Virus record (IMG/VR): IMGVR_UViG_3300020220_000008
Coordinates: 1 to 64,000 of that record
DNA: 64,000 nucleotides
DNA from: a virus
Strand: one strand, 5' to 3'
The position numbers and the translations under genes were made by a program. This document shows positions 30,791-38,037 of the stretch, piece by piece (the stretch's first letter is position 1; the number at the start of each line of letters is the position of its first letter). The notes under the pieces are model-generated. The model did no database searches. It was not told where the DNA came from and was given only the letters and a program-made list of their open reading frames with translations.

Positions 30791-31114
30791 TTATCTTCGT
30801 CTTCTAAAATATCTTGATTCCGACATTGTCTCCATATCCATATCCATTTTGTTTTTACCCCAATTTGGATTTGGTCTTTGACTTGCAATGTCCATATCAT
30901 TTTTTTCACTTCTAATTGCAAATTCCAATTCTTTCAAGTCAGACATAATTTCATCTGGTGTTCTTGCACCCAATGTACCACCTCTTTCTTCTAAAAAACT
31001 TCTCAAAAAGTCCATAGCACTTCTTTGTTCTGTTCTTTCATCTTCCATTTCAAAAATGGTTCTTTTAACTATTCTTGATAAATCTCTTTCTGTTAATTTA
31101 ACTATTTTTTTCAT
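30791..31114 (-). CDS. Small leader-bearing putative virion-internal protein
   Basis: 107 residues. The first 22 residues (MKKIVKLTERDL, then a basic helix ending TIFE) are a close paralogue of the leader of 752-1120 and end in I-x-Glu. The mature part is acidic then helical (MDFLRSFLEERGG, DEIMSDLKELEFAIRSEK) and ends in an Arg cluster (SRYFRRRR). It could bind DNA or the portal through that basic tail. It sits alone between terminators and has TATTTAT 12 bases before the ATG. Confidence 0.75.
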   Translation of the reverse strand: MKKIVKLTERDLSRIVKRTIFEMEDERTEQRSAMDFLRSFLEERGGTLGARTPDEIMSDLKELEFAIRSEKNDMDIASQRPNPNWGKNKMDMDMETMSESRYFRRRR

Positions 31115-31126
31115 ATTTTTTTAATT

Positions 31127-31133
31127 ATAAATA
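31127..31133 (-). promoter_or_regulatory. Candidate late element TATTTAT
   Basis: The coding strand reads CTATATTTATAATTAA, 12 bases before the ATG at 31114. Confidence 0.35.
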
Positions 31134-31154
31134 TAGAGGTAATTGAAAAATTTT

Positions 31155-31763
31155 TTAATTCCAAATTTTTTTGTATCTCATAAATCCTAAAACACAAGTA
31201 TAGGCATCTGTTTGATCAAAATTTTCTTTTTTAAGTGTATTGTTTTTAGTATAATGCCAAGTAATCTGAGGTTCTCTTTTAGCCACCTTTTCCCAAATTA
31301 TTATTTTTTTATCAACATCTTTAGGTAGTCCACCAAATAATACAAATTTCTTTTTATCATTTTCTTGGACCAATTCAGGAAATGCAAATTTTCTTGAATT
31401 ATAAGTTGAAATAAATTCAGGAACTATATCTAAAACATTATAAATTTCTTTAAAAATAAAACTATTGAATCTAAGAAGAGTTTGTATTGTATGAAGATTG
31501 TTAGAATTCAAAAGTGGTTCTTCTATTATCACTCTAACTATACCTAAATTTTTATAATATTTTAATTTTTCGGCAAATATTTCAGACTTAAGTATAAGTT
31601 CTTTTAATTTTTCGTCTTCTTTTTCCATTTTGGGTCTTGGTGAAACATGTGTAAGTTCCAAAAGATCTTGACTTTGAATATCGAATAATGCCCAACCAAT
31701 AGTGCGGGTTGAAACGTCAAGTCCTAATATTTTAGGGGTGTTTTTTAATTTTGTGTTATTCAT
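31155..31763 (-). CDS. RuvC-like Holliday junction resolvase
   Basis: 202 residues with an RNase H-like fold. The first catalytic Asp is in ILGLDVSTRTIGWA (Asp16), the second acidic site is VIIEEPLL near residue 80, and the C-terminal DQTDAYTCVLGF near 187 carries the last Asp pair. The motif spacing fits RuvC-family resolvases. It would cut four-way junctions before packaging, a role played by gp49 (a different fold) in T4. It lies alone between head-internal and tail genes. Confidence 0.82.
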   Translation of the reverse strand: MNNTKLKNTPKILGLDVSTRTIGWALFDIQSQDLLELTHVSPRPKMEKEDEKLKELILKSEIFAEKLKYYKNLGIVRVIIEEPLLNSNNLHTIQTLLRFNSFIFKEIYNVLDIVPEFISTYNSRKFAFPELVQENDKKKFVLFGGLPKDVDKKIIIWEKVAKREPQITWHYTKNNTLKKENFDQTDAYTCVLGFMRYKKIWN

Positions 31764-31862
31764 TTAAATTTTCTTAGAAAGAATTTTCTTATTTGCATAT
31801 AAGATTCAAAATTTTAACTCACCGTAAAGTTCGGTAAAAAGTTTAAATTGTAAAGTTTCCGA

Positions 31863-34370
31863 TTAAATATCTAATTTAACAAAATATTGTTGAATTCCCT
31901 GTCTCAAAACTGGCGATTGCATTTTGGACATTATTAAAACATCTTTGTTTTCATCCATCAATGCAATTTCCGTAATGTAAGATGGTGTTCCGAAAGTCCA
32001 AGTTGGATTTTGCGAAATTATGAATTCATTTACGCTCAAATTAATTTTATATTTCATTTCGTAAATTGTTGCTTGGATGTCTGTTTCCAAATTTCCATAA
32101 AAATAGTATTCATCCCCGAAATTTAAATTTACTCCACTTGCACCGTTTGGTACTAAACTTACATAATCATTTAAGTCATAATAAGGTGCCGAGTAATAGT
32201 TTTCTGAAGTGATTACAAATGTGGTTGCTGTAAGAGATTCTTGAGTTACAAACCCATTTATAAAATCATTTTGTATCTGACTTGTAAAATCTATCATCCT
32301 CCATAAAGTAGGGTCAGGTCTTACACCTGTTGGTCTAATTTGTGCTAAAATTTGAAATTCTTGAGCGTAAAATCCAGCAGGGACAACACATGTTGGACAT
32401 TGAGTTGTGGTTGTTGTTGTGTAAGGATAAAATGTGGTGGTAGTTGTTGTGTTAGGATAAATTGTGGTGGTAGTTGTTGTGGTTGTTGGTGAATATCCAG
32501 GTTGAACTAAACATGGAAATTCACCACCAAATCTTACTGCAACATTTTTTGGTGTGTCTGGTGTGCAAATATTTTCAGTTCCCACAACACTCGTGTAATA
32601 ATTACTATGTAAAGAATTTGTGAATGTATTGGTATTTGACAGTCTATAAGTAACCCATAATGTTTCTGCTCCTCCAGTTAAAACACCTGTAGTATTCGAG
32701 GTTCCACAAGTATTCGGTGTAATCAATGAAACTTGTGGTGCTGGTAGAGTCCAGTTTCTGTTTGATTTATTGGATAATGCCGCAACCAATTCTTCGTCAT
32801 CAATGATGATTAGTTTGGAATCGGGATATACTTTTCCAATTCTACTTGGCAAACCATTAGATTGTGCAAATGTGTCCCACAAATTATAATATCTAATACC
32901 AAGTTGATTCATCTGTTGTGATATTTTAGACTTAGTAAATTGTACTTGAAATAAATTTTGATTTTCGAATCCTGGTGGATCAACAAAAAAAGTTTGCCCA
33001 AAACAACATTCAGGATTTTTATGCCACATTATTGTTGGCATGTAAAGTTTGAAATTTCTTGCTTGGCCTTGCGTATTTTCGGGATTCGTAAAATCATAAG
33101 GTTCTAATGCAAATTTTTCACCATAAAAAAAATCAATTGTTTGATTGGTATAATGAATAATTGCGATTGCTTTTTGTTCTTCAGGTGTCACTACAATTTT
33201 TTCTTTGAAAGAATTATAGTAATAAACATCATCGGTAGAACTTTGACCCTTTGATGAATTATAACCAAAGTATTCTTTTTGACCTATATAATTTATTGAG
33301 CCGAATTTTGTGTAATCTTGGAATTTAGTCGATATCAAACCAGCAGGGCTTTCAGTCCACGGAATATTCATATTCCATATTTTAACATCAAACTGATCCG
33401 TATCACAAACAGATTCAAAATCAATAACATTTTTATTCCAATGTGGTTCAGGAGTAAAACTATCATATATTGGAACCATCTGCGGGGGATAAATTAAAGT
33501 TCTTGCCAAACAATCGCTTGATAAATTAGTAAAGTCAGGTGTATTTCTGTCTAATGTTAATAGGTTACCGCAAACATCAACAATTTTATAAGTAAGAATT
33601 GAAAAACAACTAACGACATCTTTTATACAATCTGGTGGTTGAGGTATTGGACATTGAGCGCTTGGTGTGGGTGTTAAACATGGAGTATGTGTCGGTGATG
33701 GTGTAGGTGTAGGTGACGCACATGGTTCTGATAATGTGCTTGTAGGAGTGGGTGTTGGTGTTGGTGTACTGTAAAGGGATGGTGTTGGTGTTGGTGTTGG
33801 ATAATTACTACAAACACAATCAGTTTTTGCCCTACCATCGTAATAAATTGTTATAAAATCACCAACATTCGGGGTGTTGTTGTTTTGAACGTTACAGTCC
33901 ATTTTTTCGACCAAAATTTGATTTGTTCCTTTAAGAGTGGACATATTAACCACATAATTTGGAGTTATGACATACGAATTATTTACAAGTGCCTTCCAAT
34001 CTATTGTAGTTGCGGTTGTATTTCCCGTAAAAAAACCTCTCATTGCGGCCCTATTATAAACAGAATTAATATCAGAGTCCATAAAAGGTATACCATATAT
34101 GTTAGTTTCACCTTGATCAACCAAATAAGGATATTTTATATATTGTCGGTTTGACTCAGGAACACCCGAACTATTTTGGGCATTAAATTGTGGCTCTAAA
34201 ACTACAGTATTTGTTTGGTTATAGGTTGTAGGTAATTCATCATATGTAATTTCACTATCTCCAACCGCAAAATAGACAATATTAAATCTCCCTTCAGACA
34301 TTCTTTGTCTTCCTGTATCAGTTACCCTTGTATTAACTAAACCTGATGTGTTTTTTATTATATATGCCAT
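31863..34370 (-). CDS. Large tail/baseplate-region protein with Pro-Thr and poly-Thr linkers
   Basis: 835 residues. The N-terminal domain (MAYIIKNTSGLVNTRVTDTG) is followed by a Pro/Thr/Ser linker at 187-240 (PTPTPTP with Cys), a large central domain (240-620), a poly-Thr linker at 623-657 made of three TTTTTT-(I/F)-YP units, and a C-terminal domain (658-835). It is clearly a structural protein by context and composition. Its exact baseplate position is not recognised. TATTTAT lies 7 bases before the ATG. Confidence 0.75.
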   Translation of the reverse strand: MAYIIKNTSGLVNTRVTDTGRQRMSEGRFNIVYFAVGDSEITYDELPTTYNQTNTVVLEPQFNAQNSSGVPESNRQYIKYPYLVDQGETNIYGIPFMDSDINSVYNRAAMRGFFTGNTTATTIDWKALVNNSYVITPNYVVNMSTLKGTNQILVEKMDCNVQNNNTPNVGDFITIYYDGRAKTDCVCSNYPTPTPTPSLYSTPTPTPTPTSTLSEPCASPTPTPSPTHTPCLTPTPSAQCPIPQPPDCIKDVVSCFSILTYKIVDVCGNLLTLDRNTPDFTNLSSDCLARTLIYPPQMVPIYDSFTPEPHWNKNVIDFESVCDTDQFDVKIWNMNIPWTESPAGLISTKFQDYTKFGSINYIGQKEYFGYNSSKGQSSTDDVYYYNSFKEKIVVTPEEQKAIAIIHYTNQTIDFFYGEKFALEPYDFTNPENTQGQARNFKLYMPTIMWHKNPECCFGQTFFVDPPGFENQNLFQVQFTKSKISQQMNQLGIRYYNLWDTFAQSNGLPSRIGKVYPDSKLIIIDDEELVAALSNKSNRNWTLPAPQVSLITPNTCGTSNTTGVLTGGAETLWVTYRLSNTNTFTNSLHSNYYTSVVGTENICTPDTPKNVAVRFGGEFPCLVQPGYSPTTTTTTTTIYPNTTTTTTFYPYTTTTTTQCPTCVVPAGFYAQEFQILAQIRPTGVRPDPTLWRMIDFTSQIQNDFINGFVTQESLTATTFVITSENYYSAPYYDLNDYVSLVPNGASGVNLNFGDEYYFYGNLETDIQATIYEMKYKINLSVNEFIISQNPTWTFGTPSYITEIALMDENKDVLIMSKMQSPVLRQGIQQYFVKLDI
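32413..32500 (-). repeat. 30-bp tandem repeats encoding poly-Thr linker
   Basis: Units at 32413-32442 and 32443-32472, plus a partial third, differ at only a few bases. Each encodes six Thr plus an aromatic-Pro turn. Slippage here would lengthen or shorten the linker in steps of 10 residues. Confidence 0.8.
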
Positions 34371-34377
34371 TTATTTA

Positions 34378-34384
34378 ATAAATA
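34378..34384 (-). promoter_or_regulatory. Candidate late element TATTTAT
   Basis: The coding strand reads GAATATTTATTAAATAAATG, 7 bases before the ATG at 34370. Confidence 0.35.
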
Positions 34385-34397
34385 TTCTTATTTTGAT

Positions 34398-36527
34398 TTA
34401 TTCATTCGGTTGTGGTGTAGGTGGTGAAGTGATGATTGTTTTAGGATTACAACAACTACAATTGTTTAAAACAACATTCGATAGCGTAAGTGAATAATAT
34501 CCTAATGCAAATTTACAAAGTCCAACTGGTTGATTGATTATGTTTGTAGAAGTGCTCCCTGATATTACTTGACCACTTGTCATAGTTATTGTATTTAAGA
34601 ATTGTTTTACGATTTGTGTATTATTAATAGGTCCTGTTATACTACACGGACCACCTAATGCATAAACATTGACTAATGTGTTTACAAGTGTCATATTCCC
34701 AACACCTTGAATATTTGTGAAATTATTATATGTTGGTATTGGAATTAAATTTTGGGGGTAATAATTAAAAGTTGAATTCATTACGACATCTAATGTAATG
34801 GTCACTCCAATCGGTAGAGACGGAGCGGTTAAAACAAAAGTATTATTGTTGTAATTTATATTGAAATCGATCACATAATCTGTTATAGGAACATTACCAA
34901 CCACAATGTTTGTTAATGAACCTGTTACATTATTTGAGTCTAATACAAAAATATCGTAATTGCCAGGTGACAAACTACCGAATATTGGTGACGATTGATA
35001 TGTAAGTCCTCCATTGATAGAATATTGATAAGGCATTTGACCTCCATTTGCACTTACGGTAATACTTCCATTAGTATTACATTCTGCGTCATTTACAACA
35101 GTTGAAACCACAATTTCATAAGAATCCAAACATTCGCCTTGAGTCATTTGTAAACTTAAAACTTCAGGAGGTCCATAAATTTGCCAATTACTTAATGGTG
35201 GATATGTCGGGTCATTGTTAACAATATTTATTAACGAATTTGAATAACCTGTAAATACCCATTGTGGCGGTGTTGATCCAATGTTCCAATAAACAACATA
35301 TTGACCTGATGTTGAAGAAGTACCAGTCGAAGGGGAGGAAGGGGCCGAAGGAGAAGCTGAAGAACTTGTTGATGAAGACCAACTTGGTTCTCCATTTATT
35401 GTATTACCCGAATCTAACTGTATTTGTAGTAATTCAACAGGAGAATCTGTTTTTGATGATCTTATAGTTAAAGTTACACACAATGATGTCAATTCAATAG
35501 GTATAGTCGGCTCTTCACAATTACCTAATGTGGATTGAGTTATCGAATATTGTGTGTCAGAAATAATTACCCAATTTCCTGTTGAACCAGTAGGATATAA
35601 ATAATCATTTTTGGTTAAAATGTTGTAGGGTTCCCCTTGACATTCCAAAGTAGTACAAAAAACCCACATATTATTATTTTGATCCCAAAATACATACCCC
35701 AAAAGTTCTACACCATATTGTATGATAAAATAAGGTTTTGTGTTTTTGAAACCTTCGGGTTGTGAATTTATAAAAACAAGTTCGCTTTCAACCAAACCAG
35801 TAAGTACAAAACACATACCAGAAAAATTTGTGGTTTCAGCAGTTAAACTACAAGTTGTTGTCGCCGAAAAATCACCATAGTAGTCAGTAATTGTTGCCGA
35901 ATAATCTCCAACCCCCAAATTAGTTAGTGCTGGAGCAAAACTTCCGATTTCCCAAAAAATAATATAAGGCGGAGTTCCACCTGTAACGATCAATTCTACC
36001 GCACCATCAAAAGTTCTATCTGAGGAGGGTTGTTGTGTAAAACAACTAACTCCCATTGGAAATATCGTAATCACATCGCATTCATTTTTGGGTTTAACCG
36101 AAGGAATACTTGTCGGACATTGATTGTCTTCACAAATATCCGTTAACTTTAAAGGTATCTGAATTTGATCATCAAACTGAGGATAAATTTTACTACAAAT
36201 ATTGTAAGTTAAACCTTGTGTAATTGTGTCTACAACAATGTTGTCATTACAATCGACATATGTTATGTCTGTTGTTTGGTCTTTTGATTTTATAAAATAA
36301 CAATAACAGTTACAAGTGCAAGTAATTCCTGTATTGATTGTAATTTCATATGTTATATCACATTCCACAATACCTAAATCGACAACAAAAAAACAAGTAT
36401 CAGGTGTTTGTCCAGATATATCAATAGAAACATAATTAAATGATGACTCACTCAAACCAGAAAAATTTGATATAATTGGAGGATATGTTCCATCACAGGA
36501 ATAGAGTATATAACAGTTTTCTATCAT
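34398..36527 (-). CDS. Tail protein with SprB-like repeats
   Basis: 709 residues, beta-rich. Several units follow the SprB pattern: a Cys-x-Asn-Gly-(S/T) opening (AECNTNGSITVSANGGQMPY), a tyrosine strand (YQYSINGG), then a Gly turn and YDIFVLDSNN. A Ser/Pro-rich linker (SSSTSSSASPSAPSSPSTG) lies near residues 381-400. The C-terminus is Cys-rich (NNCSCCNPK). SprB repeats belong to the flavobacterial gliding adhesin. Here they probably build a long fibre or decorate the tail. It is preceded by TATTTAT. Confidence 0.75.
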   Translation of the reverse strand: MIENCYILYSCDGTYPPIISNFSGLSESSFNYVSIDISGQTPDTCFFVVDLGIVECDITYEITINTGITCTCNCYCYFIKSKDQTTDITYVDCNDNIVVDTITQGLTYNICSKIYPQFDDQIQIPLKLTDICEDNQCPTSIPSVKPKNECDVITIFPMGVSCFTQQPSSDRTFDGAVELIVTGGTPPYIIFWEIGSFAPALTNLGVGDYSATITDYYGDFSATTTCSLTAETTNFSGMCFVLTGLVESELVFINSQPEGFKNTKPYFIIQYGVELLGYVFWDQNNNMWVFCTTLECQGEPYNILTKNDYLYPTGSTGNWVIISDTQYSITQSTLGNCEEPTIPIELTSLCVTLTIRSSKTDSPVELLQIQLDSGNTINGEPSWSSSTSSSASPSAPSSPSTGTSSTSGQYVVYWNIGSTPPQWVFTGYSNSLINIVNNDPTYPPLSNWQIYGPPEVLSLQMTQGECLDSYEIVVSTVVNDAECNTNGSITVSANGGQMPYQYSINGGLTYQSSPIFGSLSPGNYDIFVLDSNNVTGSLTNIVVGNVPITDYVIDFNINYNNNTFVLTAPSLPIGVTITLDVVMNSTFNYYPQNLIPIPTYNNFTNIQGVGNMTLVNTLVNVYALGGPCSITGPINNTQIVKQFLNTITMTSGQVISGSTSTNIINQPVGLCKFALGYYSLTLSNVVLNNCSCCNPKTIITSPPTPQPNE

Positions 36528-36535
36528 GTTTTAAT

Positions 36536-36542
36536 ATAAATA
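36536..36542 (-). promoter_or_regulatory. Candidate late element TATTTAT
   Basis: The coding strand reads AATTATTTATATTAAAAC, 8 bases before the ATG at 36527. Confidence 0.35.
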
Positions 36543-36543
36543 A

Positions 36544-37524
36544 TTAAAAACTGTATTTTTGAAGATAAGTTTTCATGTTTTCAATATATTTTATTGTTGA
36601 GCTTTTAGAATCTATATAATCAAAATAATTTATGTTTTCTTTTAATTTTTTTAATGGGTCTATATTAATATAGGAACCTTTGTAGAATTTTGTATTTTTT
36701 AAGTCTTCAGTAACTCCTGCCATATGTAAAATTGGTTTTTTTTCATAGACTTCAATATTGTCGGTCGCCCATGAAAAATCAAGTTCTTTTGTTATAACTG
36801 TTTGTTTGTTGTCCTTCCACAAGTTCCACAATAAACTCCACATTTCTGCAGTCCAAAATTGAATTTCTCCAGGTGATATTGGAAATCTTTTTTGATAATC
36901 TAACATTTGATTATACAACCCTATTGAGTCTTCATATATTTTTTCCCACAACTCATATGTTGTATCTTTGATAATATACTGACCTCCACCTGAATGTAGT
37001 CTATTTTTTTCAATAACGTCGATATCAATTTTTACAATTTCTGCCATTTCTTCTAACAACTGATTTCTTGTTGAACTCGGGTATTGTTGTTCATATCTTC
37101 TACAACAATCAACTATATAGTCATAACTAATATATCCATTCGTGTCTGACAAATAACAAACGTCATCTTGAATCATTTTTTCAAAATTTGGTAAAGTTCT
37201 AAATATTATATCCGCGTCATGTAGAAAAAATAATTTTCCGTTTTGAGGACAATCTTTAATCCACTTTGAAATCAGGTATGGTTTTATAGAAGGTATGTAA
37301 TGTTTTTTTTTTCTTTCGTCAAAATAGTAATGGACTTTTACTCCCATTTTTTTTAACTCTGAAGACTCCTTAGATGGCTCTTGACTTGGGGTTACAATTG
37401 CAAAAATTATATGAATATTTGATGGGTCAATTTTTTTTTCAATAAAGTTGTGAATATAAAGTTTGGCTTGCCAAATGAAGTATGGAACATCTGGTTGTGC
37501 TGTGACAAATAATAGATTTTCCAT
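36544..37524 (-). CDS. Glycosyltransferase (GT-A type)
   Basis: 326 residues. The N-terminus MENLLFVTAQPDVPYFIWQ and the nucleotide-sugar DxD motif in FFLHDADIIFR (about residue 101-107) fit a GT-A fold. SGGGQYIIK near 174 and EIQFWTAEMWSLLW near 220 recall protein O-galactosyltransferases of the hydroxyproline/serine type, though only loosely. It lies between SprB-repeat and Pro/Thr-rich tail genes, so the likely acceptor is a tail protein, with DNA or host glycan as alternatives. The start is an ATG behind a T-rich leader with TATTTAT at 37534-37540. Confidence 0.78.
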   Translation of the reverse strand: MENLLFVTAQPDVPYFIWQAKLYIHNFIEKKIDPSNIHIIFAIVTPSQEPSKESSELKKMGVKVHYYFDERKKKHYIPSIKPYLISKWIKDCPQNGKLFFLHDADIIFRTLPNFEKMIQDDVCYLSDTNGYISYDYIVDCCRRYEQQYPSSTRNQLLEEMAEIVKIDIDVIEKNRLHSGGGQYIIKDTTYELWEKIYEDSIGLYNQMLDYQKRFPISPGEIQFWTAEMWSLLWNLWKDNKQTVITKELDFSWATDNIEVYEKKPILHMAGVTEDLKNTKFYKGSYINIDPLKKLKENINYFDYIDSKSSTIKYIENMKTYLQKYSF

Positions 37525-37558
37525 AAAAAAAAAATAAATAAAAAAACTATAAAGTGAA

Positions 37559-37812
37559 TTAACCTACCTTATCAATTGTAACAATTCAATATGGAATTAC
37601 TGTAACGTTTCATGAAGCCACTTGATGTTTTATAAACATCTGATTATTAACATTACTATTTATCTCCCATTTTAATTTTACATTCTTGTTCGCGGTTGTT
37701 GTTTGGAAAAATAAGTTCCAAGCAGGAACAACATAAAGAGAATTCTATGATTAACCGATTCGACTTAAACTATTAGGAACATCTAAACCGTTTTGGTAAA
37801 GTCAAAATCTGT
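37559..37812 (-). pseudogene. Decayed gene remnant with five in-frame stops
   Basis: One minus-strand frame reads through the whole gap as protein-like sequence: LYQNGLDVPNSLSRIG, stop, S, stop, NSLYVVPAWNLFFQTTTANK, NVKLKWEINSNVNNQMFIKH, QVAS, stop, NVTVIPY, stop, IVTIDKVG, stop, with one more TGA near the start. TAA, TAG and TGA all occur inside. The amino acid pattern (tryptophans, beta-like strands) is unlike random AT-rich translation. It looks like a former tail-domain gene adjoining 37813-38037. No intact copy is present here. Confidence 0.55.
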
Positions 37813-38037
37813 TTATGAAGAACAGTAAACAATTTCATAAAACAAACACCCCTGACTATCAATGATGGTGAGTTGCATGGCAGGAGCTGTGTCGAATTGC
37901 GAAGGTAAATTAAAAATATGAGGTAAGGTTGATCCTGTTCCTAAATATTGGCATTGATTACCATATATATCACAAGCAATACCACTAAATGGCGGGACTA
38001 AATCAACTATTGTTGTGACTGAAACTTGGTTTGCCAT
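37813..38037 (-). CDS. Small SprB-like tail-associated protein
   Basis: 74 residues. It is a paralogue of the plus-strand 29023-29259 protein, with shared PPF, CD-x-x-x-x-C, a LP..F.LP block and a D-S-x-G-C end. Single beta domain, no membrane segment. It begins immediately after the stop of the 732-residue SprB-repeat gene and is probably co-translated with it. It is followed by the decayed frame 37559-37812, so it may once have been longer. Confidence 0.65.
   Translation of the reverse strand: MANQVSVTTIVDLVPPFSGIACDIYGNQCQYLGTGSTLPHIFNLPSQFDTAPAMQLTIIDSQGCLFYEIVYCSS

Noticed and set aside
37559-37812. Stop-codon reassignment to explain in-frame TGA, TAA and TAG
   Set aside because: All three stops occur in one short frame, while TAA, TAG and TGA end other genes normally, so decay is simpler.
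32400-38037. Diversity-generating retroelement suggested by repeats and a decayed tail frame
   Set aside because: No reverse transcriptase, no template/variable repeat pair with adenine-specific differences, and the stops are C-to-T or G-to-A type.
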